Part shown: in pieces, positions 54,089 through 61,671 of the stretch
How positions within the stretch are numbered: position 1 is the first letter of the stretch
How the letters are laid out: every line of letters starts with the position of its first letter
From: JAEUIE01 sp047602475
GTDB lineage: Bacteria > Planctomycetota > Planctomycetia > Gemmatales > HRBIN36
Assembly: GCA_047602475.1 (NCBI GenBank)
Contig: JASGHE010000002.1
Span: forward strand, 1,860,001-1,924,000
Direction: 5' to 3'
DNA length: 64,000 nt
Translations under genes and position numbers: made by a program
The notes under the pieces: model-generated
What the model was told of the DNA's origin: nothing
The model's input: the letters and a program-made list of their open reading frames with translations, nothing else
Databases searched by the model: none

Positions 54089-55690
54089 ATGGCCAACTTC
54101 TTCGGCGCTATCCGCAAACAGATTCGTGAACTGGGCCGGGCGATCACGCCTGCGCTCAATGTCGATCTGGAGAAGGCAGTACTTGAATGGCTGGGGCTGC
54201 GAAAGCAGGAACTGGATGCGGTTGGTGTCGAAGTCAACGGAGTCATCCTCCAGAGCTTCCACTGGTATCTGCCATCCGATCAACAACACTGGAACCGGCT
54301 TGCCGAGGCGGCGCCGCAACTAGCCAAGGCCGGTTTCACGGCCCTGTGGCTGCCACCAGCGGGGAAAGGGGCAGGCGGCGGGTACGATGTGGGTTACGGC
54401 ATCTATGATCTTTACGACTTGGGAGAGTTCGATCAGAAGGGCACTATTCCAACCAAGTATGGCACTAAAGAGGATTTCGTCGCATTGATCAAAGCGGCAA
54501 GCAAGGTCGATCTCCAACTCTATGCCGATGTCGTTTTCAATCACAAGATGGGCGGCGATCGGGAAGAAGAGTTCGAGGCGGTTGCTGTTGCCGAGAATAA
54601 CCGCAACCTGGAAATCGGCCCGCCTGAGAAGATCAAGGCCTATACCTTTTACGATTACGCTGCCAGGGCTGGCAAGTATTCGCCCATGCAGTACCACTGG
54701 CAGCACTTCGATGCTGTCGATTACAACGGCAACAAGCCGAACGAGAAGCACATCTACCGGGTGAAGGACAAAACCTTCGCTGACAAGGTCGAACTCGATA
54801 AGGGAAACTACGACTTCCTCATGGGCTGCGATGTCGATGTCAATCATCCTGACGTGAAGGCCGACCTCTTCCGCTGGGGTGAATGGATGCTCGACGACTT
54901 CGGCATTGATGGTTTCCGCCTCGATGCCATCAAGCACATCAACGCCGACTTCTTCCACGATTGGCTCGATCATCTCGAAAAGAAGCTGGGGCACTCCATC
55001 TTCGCTGTCGGCGAATATTGGACGACCAATACCGACACGCTGAACTGGTACATTGCCAACACCGAGGGCCGGCTCAGCCTCTTTGACGTGAACCTCCACT
55101 ACAACTTTGCCCAGGCCGGCCGGGGGCGTGATTACGATCTCAGAAAGATATTCGATGGCAGCCTGGTGCAGCGTATCCCCATCCTGGCGGTGACCTTTGT
55201 CGATAACCACGATACGCAGCCGTTACAGGCGCTGCAGTCGCCGGTCGATGCCTGGTTCAAGCCGCTGGCTTATGCGTTGATTCTGCTCCGCAAGGATGGC
55301 TATCCCTGCGTCTTTTATCCCGACTATTACGGCGCTGAGTACCGGGATAATGACATTGATGTCACCATGCCCTCGCACCAATGGATGATCGACAAGTTCC
55401 TTGCTGTCCGCAGCGACTATGCTTATGGCCCGCAGAAGGACTACTTCGACCATAGCAACGTTGTCGGCTGGACCCGGATGGGGAACGAGAACCACCCGGA
55501 AGGCGTGGCGGTGCTGCTCAGCAACGGCGACAACGGCGAGAAGTGGATGGAGGTGGGCCATCCGAATACCAAGTACCTTGACGTGACCGAGCACATCAAG
55601 GAACCGGTCGTCACCAACAAAGACGGCTGGGGTAATTTCCGCTGCCTGGGGGGCAAGGTTTCGGTGTGGGTGCAGGCGGAGGAGGAATAG
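54089..55690 (+). CDS. Cytoplasmic alpha-amylase (GH13)
   Basis: This is a glycoside hydrolase family 13 enzyme of 533 aa with no signal peptide, so it probably acts on intracellular glycogen or maltodextrin. Conserved regions are YADVVFNHKMGG (region I), DDFGIDGFRLDAIKHI (nucleophile Asp), FAVGEYW (acid/base Glu) and FVDNHDTQ (third Asp). The C-terminal beta-domain is present. An N-terminal helical extension of ~50 residues (FFGAIRKQIRELGRAITPAL) precedes the barrel. It stands alone on the plus strand. Confidence 0.95.
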   Translation: MANFFGAIRKQIRELGRAITPALNVDLEKAVLEWLGLRKQELDAVGVEVNGVILQSFHWYLPSDQQHWNRLAEAAPQLAKAGFTALWLPPAGKGAGGGYDVGYGIYDLYDLGEFDQKGTIPTKYGTKEDFVALIKAASKVDLQLYADVVFNHKMGGDREEEFEAVAVAENNRNLEIGPPEKIKAYTFYDYAARAGKYSPMQYHWQHFDAVDYNGNKPNEKHIYRVKDKTFADKVELDKGNYDFLMGCDVDVNHPDVKADLFRWGEWMLDDFGIDGFRLDAIKHINADFFHDWLDHLEKKLGHSIFAVGEYWTTNTDTLNWYIANTEGRLSLFDVNLHYNFAQAGRGRDYDLRKIFDGSLVQRIPILAVTFVDNHDTQPLQALQSPVDAWFKPLAYALILLRKDGYPCVFYPDYYGAEYRDNDIDVTMPSHQWMIDKFLAVRSDYAYGPQKDYFDHSNVVGWTRMGNENHPEGVAVLLSNGDNGEKWMEVGHPNTKYLDVTEHIKEPVVTNKDGWGNFRCLGGKVSVWVQAEEE

Positions 55691-55699
55691 AGTGGTTCG

Positions 55700-55876
55700 T
55701 TATTTATTGTTCTTTCTGCTAGTCTTGCAGGCCTCAAGTAGCGATCGGACTTTGTCGCCTTTTTCCTTCATATAATCCGTGAACGTAATTACTTTTTCCA
55801 GATGCTTGATGGCCTGTTCAAAGTTGCCACATTCGGCACATGAAATTGCAAGAGTGACAATATTTGCCGGGTTCTT
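55700..55876 (-). pseudogene. In-frame continuation of the TPR gene past a TAG stop
   Basis: Directly after the TAG that ends the TPR gene, the same frame stays open for 58 codons to a TAA at 55700. It reads KNPANIVTLAISCAECGNFE, then QAIKHLEKVI, a normal TPR helix pair, with a basic C-terminus (ACKTSRKNNK). It appears to be the original C-terminus, now cut off by the stop. Confidence 0.7.
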
Positions 55877-56899
55877 CTATGACTCCATTTCACAAACCTT
55901 CTGAAAATCGAGAGTCGCAAGGTCGTGCTTTTTGATTCGTGAATAGAGTAGTCCTCGGCTCATAAAGTTCCCTTCCTCATTTGGATCAAGCCGAATAGAT
56001 TCACTGTAATCGGCTATTGCTAATTCATTCTTCTTCAGCTTCACATAGGCACAAGCACGCAGAATGAATGAACCTGCATCCTTGGGATTGAGCTTGATCA
56101 ATTCTGTGAGGTCAACGACAGCTTGGTCATGTAAGTTTGATTTGATACATGCGTTGCTTCTTAATCTCAATGCTGATTCTCGGGCTAACTCATCCTTCGG
56201 GCTGAGCTTAATAGCTTTAGATGCATCATTGATTGCATCCTGGAATTGTTCCATATCCAGATGGGCGTAACCTCGATTGAGAAGAGCATATCGATTGTCT
56301 GGTTCCAGTTTCAGTGACAAGGAAAAGTCGTTGATAGCCTTATCAAGGTTGCCCATTCGTCTCCATAATTTCCCCCGCTCCAGGTAAATCGATTCCTTTT
56401 TTCCACCATATTCCTCAGCCTTCTGCAAGTCGGCCATGGCGGACTTAAAGTCTTTCTTGTCGGAGTAAAGTCTGGATCGTTCCAAATATGCTCTTATGTA
56501 TTTGGGATTCAGCCGTAAGGCCTCGTCATAATCAGACAGTGCCTTTGCTTCCTCTTTCTTCTCAAGCCATGTGCCTGCTCGGAGATAGTAAGGTTTAGCG
56601 TCATTCGGATTGAGTCGAATGGCTTCATCAAAGTCCTTGATAGCATCTTCATAGCTTCCAAGAAAGAACCTGGCAGTTCCCCTTAGTTCATAAGCCTTAC
56701 CATCATTTGGGTTCCGTTCAATATCTTTGGTAAGTTGTTTAATATCATTGTTCCATTTGCGTTCTTCGTCTGCCTTGGTTTCCCCCTGTTGAGGTGTCAT
56801 GACCGTAGCGACCGGGGGGCCGAGAAGTGTCATGCCAAGCTGTAACAGGATAACGAACAACATCATGGCAACGCACTCCTCGTCGAGTCGCTGAGTCAA
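55877..56899 (-). CDS. TPR-repeat protein, truncated by in-frame TAG
   Basis: A 340-residue exported protein; the hydrophobic start (MMLFVILLQLGMTLLGPPVA, using the Met at 56866) looks like a signal peptide. About eight tetratricopeptide repeats follow. Each is of the form Y-x-x-R-G-x-x-x-x-x-x-x-x-x-x-A-I-x-D-(F/Y)-x-x-A-(I/L)-x-L-x-P, for example FLGSYEDAIKDFDEAIRLNP and KKNELAIADYSESIRLDPNE. TPRs hold protein complexes; partners are unknown. The last repeat breaks off at KVCEMES then TAG, and TPR sequence resumes downstream in the same frame, so the real protein may be ~400 residues. Confidence 0.85.
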   Translation of the reverse strand: MTQRLDEECVAMMLFVILLQLGMTLLGPPVATVMTPQQGETKADEERKWNNDIKQLTKDIERNPNDGKAYELRGTARFFLGSYEDAIKDFDEAIRLNPNDAKPYYLRAGTWLEKKEEAKALSDYDEALRLNPKYIRAYLERSRLYSDKKDFKSAMADLQKAEEYGGKKESIYLERGKLWRRMGNLDKAINDFSLSLKLEPDNRYALLNRGYAHLDMEQFQDAINDASKAIKLSPKDELARESALRLRSNACIKSNLHDQAVVDLTELIKLNPKDAGSFILRACAYVKLKKNELAIADYSESIRLDPNEEGNFMSRGLLYSRIKKHDLATLDFQKVCEMES

Positions 56900-57036
56900 A
56901 CACCTTTGGCTCTATCTTTATCATTTAGTCTTAGGCATGCAACAACTTTGTGTCTCTTCCATGAAGTTGATTGTCAGCAGGCCCTCGGCAGCATCCTACG
57001 ATTCGCCGAGCCGCCCATTGTTACTATTCATGGTTT

Positions 57037-57354
57037 GGTGGCACTGAACTGTAGCATTCCAAAGTGCAGCGATCTGGAAGTCTCAGCGAATTGCATTCTA
57101 ACTGAATTATGGAGAGAGAGGAAGTTGAGGGGCATCTTGTCGTCTTGTCGAGTTGTGGAGTTATGGAAAACTCCGCAAGATGCCCGCAACATGATCAGCT
57201 GATCCCGTGTGAAGAGAAAACGTTTGTCATTGAGGATGAAGAGAAACCTGCATTCATTTGGTTTGAATGGTACAGCCCGGCAACTGAAAAGTTGTCGGGC
57301 TGTTTGCGTTTGACAATCACTGATCGGCGAGTACGCCGTTCAGTGCCACGGTAG
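57037..57354. repeat. Element with GGTGGCACTGAAC / GTTCAGTGCCAC ends, long copy
   Basis: Terminal inverted repeats GGTGGCACTGAAC (57037-57049) and GTTCAGTGCCAC (57338-57349) enclose ~290 bases with no convincing gene. The interior has a segment related to 59660-59758 and a strong hairpin at 57273-57302. A short copy with the same ends lies at 58336-58431. Together with flanking non-coding DNA this explains the 56900-57391 gap. Confidence 0.65.
57273..57302 (+). terminator. Strong hairpin CAGCCCGGCAACT-gaaa-AGTTGTCGGGCTG
   Basis: Thirteen-base arms pair with one G-T position across a GAAA loop, and TTTGCG follows on the plus strand. It is terminator-like but lies inside a repeat element, with no obvious gene upstream on that strand. 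Confidence 0.5.
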
Positions 57355-57391
57355 TTGAAGGAATCGAGGCTCAGTGCCAGCCCGATATTCG

Positions 57392-58102
57392 CTATCGGGA
57401 GTTCATCAGAAGTCGTTCAGCGCGCTTGCGTCGCCATGCGAAGAAGCCGGCTACTCCTGCTCCGCCAACGACAAGTGCAATCGTTGAAGGTTCCGGGACT
57501 GCGGCGATGAAAGTGGTGATCGGAGCGCCACGCACATTGTTGTAGGCAAAGGCGTTCAGTGTCACGCTGAAATCGGGATTCACTGTGATATCAGCAAAGC
57601 CATAGAACACATCGGTGGCGTTGGCGCCGCTGGCATCACGAATGACCAGACCAAGAAAGCCTCGACCGCCGGCAGTCCAGTTGCCGAAGGTTGGGCCGAG
57701 GTCAGAGAAGGCACTGGCGCCTGCGTAGAATCCAACACCGGGTCCAATCGCCACGCCTGTTCCGAAGCGGGCGGGATTGAGATTGACGGAACTGGCTGTG
57801 AGAACCCCATTGCCACGAGAAAAGAAGCCTTGAGTAAAAATCTCGGCTTCAGGAGTAGAGAAGGAGGCATCACGAAGGAGAAAGAACTTGCCATCCTCAA
57901 AGAGCGGTGAGGGGAAAGCGAAGCCACGTATTTCAGCATAGCCAGTCAGCGGATTGAACCAGACGCCAGTGCCATCGCTATTGCCGCCGCCGGGATTATC
58001 GGGCGTGAGCAAGGGAGTGCTGAGTACAGTGGAAATGATCGATGCGGAAGCAGGTATCGCTGTCAGCGCCATCACTGCCAAAGCCAGGACAATACGCCGC
58101 AT
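57392..58102 (-). CDS. PEP-CTERM-sorted exported protein
   Basis: A signal peptide (MRRIVLALAVMALTAIPASA from the ATG at 58102) and a C-terminal PEP-CTERM tail (VPEPSTIALVVGGAGVAGFF, then AWRRKRAERL) show that the protein is exported, cut at the PEP motif by an exosortase, and released or attached to the envelope. The ~180-residue body between them is beta-rich (GTGVWFNPLTGYAEIRGFAF, FSVTLNAFAYNNVRGAP) and has no recognised catalytic motif. No exosortase gene is in the window. Confidence 0.88.
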   Translation of the reverse strand: MRRIVLALAVMALTAIPASASIISTVLSTPLLTPDNPGGGNSDGTGVWFNPLTGYAEIRGFAFPSPLFEDGKFFLLRDASFSTPEAEIFTQGFFSRGNGVLTASSVNLNPARFGTGVAIGPGVGFYAGASAFSDLGPTFGNWTAGGRGFLGLVIRDASGANATDVFYGFADITVNPDFSVTLNAFAYNNVRGAPITTFIAAVPEPSTIALVVGGAGVAGFFAWRRKRAERLLMNSR

Positions 58103-58260
58103 ACGGTGTCTCCAGATCATATTTGTGAAATAAGGTCGATTAAGCAGGCCGGGAGAGATAGCAAAAATATATGGCCGGAACTGGAATCGTCTACCAGTTT
58201 GGGTTACATGTATAGTGAGCTATCTCGAAACAGGAATCAGGCCGACATAAGAACCGAACA

Positions 58261-58329
58261 TTGGAGACGCTCAGCAAACTTGCCCGGGCGCTGGGGTATG
58301 AGTTGGGGTTTCTGTTGACGGCGGTGTAG
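58261..58329 (+). pseudogene. Remnant of an HTH (Xre/HigA-like) antitoxin or regulator gene
   Basis: TTG-GAG-ACG... reads LETLSKLARALGYELGFLLT, then AV and a stop. This matches the last helices of Xre-type helix-turn-helix proteins (TLxKLARALG). No upstream part of the domain is found in 58121-58260 in the same frame, so it is the 3' end of a lost gene. The rest of 58121-58577 holds only this remnant and the short repeat element. Confidence 0.5.
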
Positions 58330-58335
58330 GGGTTT

Positions 58336-58431
58336 GGTGGCACTGAACTGTGGTAATCCACAGATCAGTGCTGGGTGGGCAGTCGCCGCCAGGTTTAACA
58401 TTGATGGGCGATTAGGTCGTTCAGTGCCACC
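58336..58431. repeat. Element with GGTGGCACTGAAC / GTTCAGTGCCACC ends, short copy
   Basis: The left end GGTGGCACTGAAC and the right end GTTCAGTGCCACC are perfect 13-base inverted copies; GTAGGG and CCTAC outside them extend the symmetry. The ~70-base centre differs from that of the long copy at 57037-57354. Confidence 0.75.
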
Positions 58432-58577
58432 CTACAAAAATGATAAGAACTTTCATGAACACGATATTGAGAAGATTTTTATCGATGCTGAAAGCTCTTT
58501 GGGTTGCACACGGTTGAAAATAAGCAACACTGAAAGAAGAAACACCATTGAGAATCGTGTTGCTCTGGTATTTACCC

Positions 58578-58859
58578 GTGACTAGTGCCTTTCTTCGATT
58601 TGCTTGTGGATCTTGCAGGAAGAAGCTGAAGGCTCGAATTACTGATTCTGGAAAAAAAGCTCATTGCTCATGCGGGCACAGGTTTATTGTCCCTGGAATC
58701 GATCATACCAAGCCTGATTGCGGCGAACCGAAAACAACAAAGTCGCCTGTTGTGGTTATTAGTCCGTCGGTCTTTGAGCAAGAAGAGTTTCCAGAAGAGA
58801 TTACCGAAGAACTTCCCGCATTTGGAAGCCACGTTGGACAGAGAAACGCAGCCAGATAG
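58578..58859 (+). CDS. Small zinc-ribbon protein
   Basis: About 93 residues from a GTG at 58578 (a longer TTG-started frame exists from 58548). The N-terminus reads FACGSCRKKLKARITDSGKK then AHCSCGHRFIVP: two cysteine pairs of a short zinc ribbon of the type planctomycetes use at the N-terminus of many larger proteins. The rest is acidic and Pro/Glu-rich (FEQEEFPEEITEELPAFGS). It may be a truncated member of a larger family, since its C-terminus runs into repeat copy A. Confidence 0.55.
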   Translation: MTSAFLRFACGSCRKKLKARITDSGKKAHCSCGHRFIVPGIDHTKPDCGEPKTTKSPVVVISPSVFEQEEFPEEITEELPAFGSHVGQRNAAR

Positions 58860-59005
58860 GGTCGAGGCGCTATAGTCTTCCGTAACTGGTCGTCTCACGA
58901 GGCCAAGCGAGCTCTACCGGACGGTGTCAAGGGTGTGGTGCGTCTCGCTCAAATTCCGCAGGAAGTCGTGTTGATTGACACGGCATGCTCGACAGCACCG
59001 TACGA
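58856..59005. repeat. TAGGGTGGGTCGAGCG-type repeat, copy A (diverged)
   Basis: It contains GGTCGAGGCGCTATAGTCTT, CCAAGCGAGCTCTACCGGAC, GTGGTGCGTCTCGCTC and GCTCGACAGCACCGTACG in the same order as the three better-preserved copies at 59780, 60497 and 60660. About a quarter of positions differ. Confidence 0.7.
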
Positions 59006-59037
59006 TCCGGCGACTCACCCAATGCTACTACGCCTTC

Positions 59038-59481
59038 TTAATCCGGAATCTCTGCTTCGACCAGTTTGGCCAGGAGTGTAAGCGATTCCTGCCAGCCCAG
59101 GTAACAAGCTTCGACAGAAATAATATCGGGGATTCCTTCCTGTACAGCATGCAGTTCGGTGCCACAGAATACCTTTTTCAGCGTGATGGTTACCGTCATG
59201 GCACCGGGCAGGTTAGGGTCGTCGAACTTATCGGTGTAGCGTAGCCGTTCATGAGGCATGAGTTCGAGATACTCGCCGCCAAACGAGTGACTCTTGCCGG
59301 AGGTGAAGTTGGTGAACGACATCTTGAACGTGCCGCCTACCCTGGCGTCCATTTGATGCATCTTGCCGGTAAAGCCGTTGGGTGGCAGCCACTTGACCAT
59401 GGCGTCGGCATCCAGGAAGGCACGGTAGATACGTTCGGGAGGGCAACGCAGGACACGGTGAAGACGAACGGTGCCGGGCAT
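59038..59481 (-). CDS. SRPBCC/AHSA1-domain protein
   Basis: A 147-residue START-like cavity protein of the AHSA1 group. The pattern RVLRCPPERIYRAFLDADAM, KWLPPNGFTGKMHQMDARVG, GGTFKMSFTNFTSGK and the final helix CYLGWQESLTLLAKLVE is typical. Such proteins bind small hydrophobic ligands. It lies between repeat copies and has no operon partner. Confidence 0.9.
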   Translation of the reverse strand: MPGTVRLHRVLRCPPERIYRAFLDADAMVKWLPPNGFTGKMHQMDARVGGTFKMSFTNFTSGKSHSFGGEYLELMPHERLRYTDKFDDPNLPGAMTVTITLKKVFCGTELHAVQEGIPDIISVEACYLGWQESLTLLAKLVEAEIPD

Positions 59482-59779
59482 GGGGGAATCCTTGCTGGGA
59501 GAGTTTGATGGTAAGCGTAACTGTCAGTTCTAGTTTGACCAGAACGGGGGTGCTCGACAACTGAAATTACCAGTGGCTCGTGCGCACCATGAAACAGAGC
59601 GTTTCAACTACCGCATCGCCGTGTGCGCGCGGGTTGTACAGTAATGTACAGGATAGGGCTGTGACTGAATTGTGGTGGGAGAGGAAGTGCGGCGAGTCAA
59701 TTTCAACTGTTGAAGATGTGGAGATGCTGGGTTGTGGGGAACTCCGCGAGTGGAATTGGAGAGCGGGTTGTTGAGAATG

Positions 59780-59929
59780 TAGGGTGGGTCGAGCGTTAAA
59801 GTTTCCCGTAACAAGATCGCTCGCAAAACCAAGCGAGCCCCACCGGGCGGCGGCAAGGGTGCGGTGCGTCTCGCTCAGTTCCGCGCGACGTCTTATTCGT
59901 TGGCAGCGCACGATCGACAGCACCCTACG
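59780..59929. repeat. TAGGGTGGGTCGAGCG-type repeat, copy B
   Basis: The ends are TAGGGTGGGTCGAGCG and (A)TCGACAGCACCCTAC, imperfect inverted copies. Inner segments CCAAGCGAGCCCCACCGGGC and GGTGCGGTGCGTCTCGCTC are also partly inverted. The final CACCCTAC supplies the CTA that reads as the TAG stop of the RAYT gene on the minus strand. Confidence 0.88.
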
Positions 59930-60473
59930 GTTCTGGAACCTCTATCGGAAAGGTCTTCGCTCCTTCGCCCCAGTTAGCCGGATAGATGCCAGCCTTGACG
60001 CAACGATGAAATGTAGACCAAGGATAATCGCGTACTCTCTTCACTAGTCGGTGCTTCACCGGGTTGTAATGCAGGTAATCGTAATGATGAATCAGATCGT
60101 CTTCATCCTCAATGGTGTGTTCCCAGAAGCGGCGTTGCCAGACGCCACGCTCCTTGCGCCGTCGACGTGATTCAGACACCGGTCCTTCCGCGCCGCCAGC
60201 AGCCAGGTAGGTTCTTGTGAATTCTTCTTTGATCTGTTTCCATCGTGTGGAGTAGTCAGCATCCTTCGTCGGCAACGTCCAGATGGCATGCAGATGATCA
60301 GGAAGCTGCACCCAGGCATCAATCGTGAAAGGCAAGTCTTTCTTGACCGTCTCGATGGCATCATGCAAATGAGTACGGGCCAAGTCGGAAGTAAGAAACG
60401 GCCTTCGGAGATGGGTAACCACCGTAAAGAAGTAGGTCGCACCAGGCACATAGTTGCGAATATAATTTGGCAT
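59925..60473 (-). CDS. REP-associated tyrosine transposase (RAYT), Y1/HUH type
   Basis: A 182-residue single-strand transposase of the IS200/IS605-related TnpA_REP family. Signatures are the N-terminal GATYFFTVVTHLRRPFL, the HUH metal motif in LPDHLHAIWTLP (His60 and His62) and the catalytic Tyr region HHYDYLHYNPVKHRLV (about 130-144) with RFWEHTI before it. RAYTs are thought to move and maintain REP-like palindromes. Here the gene is enclosed by repeat copy B at its 3' end, touching it at the stop codon, and copy C 24 bases before its start. Copy D lies just beyond in tandem. That arrangement strongly suggests that these repeats are its substrate. Confidence 0.93.
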   Translation of the reverse strand: MPNYIRNYVPGATYFFTVVTHLRRPFLTSDLARTHLHDAIETVKKDLPFTIDAWVQLPDHLHAIWTLPTKDADYSTRWKQIKEEFTRTYLAAGGAEGPVSESRRRRKERGVWQRRFWEHTIEDEDDLIHHYDYLHYNPVKHRLVKRVRDYPWSTFHRCVKAGIYPANWGEGAKTFPIEVPEP

Positions 60474-60496
60474 GGCCGCAGTATAACGAACGAATG

Positions 60497-60647
60497 CAGG
60501 GTGGGTCGAGCGCTAAAGTCTCCCGTAACAAGATCTCTCGCATATCCAAGCGAGCCCCACCGGACGGCGGCAAGCGTGCGGTGCGTCTCGCTCAGGTTTC
60601 GCGTGACGTCATGTTGGTTGACAGCGCACGCTCGACAGCACCCTACG
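60497..60647. repeat. TAGGGTGGGTCGAGCG-type repeat, copy C
   Basis: It begins AGGGTGGGTCGAGCGCTAAA and ends CTCGACAGCACCCTACG, like copies B and D, and shares the inner CCAAGCGAGCCCCACCGGAC and GGTGCGTCTCGCTC. It starts 24 bases upstream of the RAYT start and could carry its promoter. Confidence 0.9.
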
Positions 60648-60659
60648 TATAGCATCGGG

Positions 60660-60810
60660 TAGGGTGGGTCGAGCGCTAAAGCCTCTCGTAACAGGTCGTC
60701 TTGCATATCCAAGCGAGCCCCACCGGGCGGTGGCATGCGTGCGGTGCGTCTCGCTTAGATTCCGCGAGACATCTTGTTTGTTGACAGCGCACGCTCGACA
60801 GCACCCTACG
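60660..60810. repeat. TAGGGTGGGTCGAGCG-type repeat, copy D
   Basis: This is a direct tandem copy of C, 13 bases after it, with the same ends and the same internal order. A further CACCCTACG at 60823-60831 follows. With copy C it makes a two-unit array; the 60474-60868 gap contains nothing else. Confidence 0.9.
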
Positions 60811-60868
60811 GTTTCGGCGAGCCACCCTACGCTACTGTGGCGGCCAGAACTCCGTGCCAATACACCAT

Positions 60869-61336
60869 TCAGCTACCAATCAGTGCCTTAATACCTTCCA
60901 TGAATAGATTATAAGCCAGCCTTATTAGCTCTGCTCGTTGCGGAAGATAGCTTGCAATGTTCGGCTTAATTGTCGCATCGTAAGCTTTGATTACTTGAGA
61001 TGTCACATCTGTTCCAGACTCTCTTAGTATTGCATCGAGCCGTACCTGGTATTGACTTGCATATAGCGATTGACGTCGCAATTCTCCCATTCTCATACCT
61101 TGGTGCAAATTCTCAAACAAGATATTGAAAGCTCGGTCATGTTGTATTATTTTGATTCGCTTCAGTCGCTCCTTCTTAAGGGCAACTCCATCGATAAAGA
61201 AAGTGTTGTTTGATTCGTAAGGCACGACAATGTCATCAATTAGTTGCGGGAATGTTAGATGCGTAAGGTATAAGGGCGAACTGTGCCCTTCGCACTCTGC
61301 ATATACCGAGAACTTCTTCTTGAATTCATTGTCCAT
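60869..61336 (-). CDS. Hypothetical protein, AT-rich
   Basis: A 155-residue soluble alpha/beta protein (MDNEFKKKFSVYAECEGHSS). It contains FFIDGVALKKERLKRIKIIQ and a helical second half (GELRRQSLYASQYQVRLDAI). No family is recognised. Its start is 8 bases after the stop of the upstream small gene, so the two are in one operon. Codon use is AT-rich compared with nrdJ beside it. Confidence 0.65.
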   Translation of the reverse strand: MDNEFKKKFSVYAECEGHSSPLYLTHLTFPQLIDDIVVPYESNNTFFIDGVALKKERLKRIKIIQHDRAFNILFENLHQGMRMGELRRQSLYASQYQVRLDAILRESGTDVTSQVIKAYDATIKPNIASYLPQRAELIRLAYNLFMEGIKALIGS

Positions 61337-61344
61337 GGGTACTC

Positions 61345-61662
61345 TTATAGTTTCATTATGATGTCAGGGATAGCTGCATCTCCATATTGATTGTATCCTA
61401 ACGGGTGTTGATCGAAATGTGAACCCTCTAAAGCAACGTCGTCGAATCGATCAACTCTAAATAGCTTCCAACCAAGAGGCTCTCCTTCTTCACTGTATCC
61501 GCTTTCTTGGTAGGCCCTTAATAATTCATTACCATGGCTATTAAATCCGATACAGCAAGGCAGAATTATTCTTTTGCCCCCGCCATTGTACATTACTCCT
61601 AACCGACTCATATCTGAAATTGCAGATATGAGTTTTTCCGAGATCGAAGCTGCGACATTCAT
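61345..61662 (-). CDS. Small protein resembling a WYL-like domain
   Basis: A 105-residue protein with RIILPCCIGFNSHGNELLRA, GEPLGWKLFRVDRFDDVALE and HFDQHPLGYNQYGDAAIPDI. The order (positive strand, G-N-x-x-L-R-A, then W-K-L-F-R-V-D) resembles WYL-type ligand-sensing domains. It has no helix-turn-helix and no partner except the 155-residue gene 8 bases downstream. Its start lies 9 bases past the nrdJ stop, so it may be read from the nrdJ transcript. The assignment is tentative. Confidence 0.6.
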   Translation of the reverse strand: MNVAASISEKLISAISDMSRLGVMYNGGGKRIILPCCIGFNSHGNELLRAYQESGYSEEGEPLGWKLFRVDRFDDVALEGSHFDQHPLGYNQYGDAAIPDIIMKL

Positions 61663-61671
61663 GGGTCACTC

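Noticed and set aside
54320..55210. 296-residue open frame antisense to the amylase
   Set aside because: The GH13 catalytic regions are on the plus strand; the antisense frame has no family character.
57109..57354. 81-residue frame in the long GGTGGCACTGAAC element
   Set aside because: It runs through a strong hairpin and ends in the terminal repeat; the short copy of the element has no such frame.
57000..60850. CRISPR array
   Set aside because: The repeats are ~150 bp, few in number and not separated by uniform short spacers; no cas gene is present.
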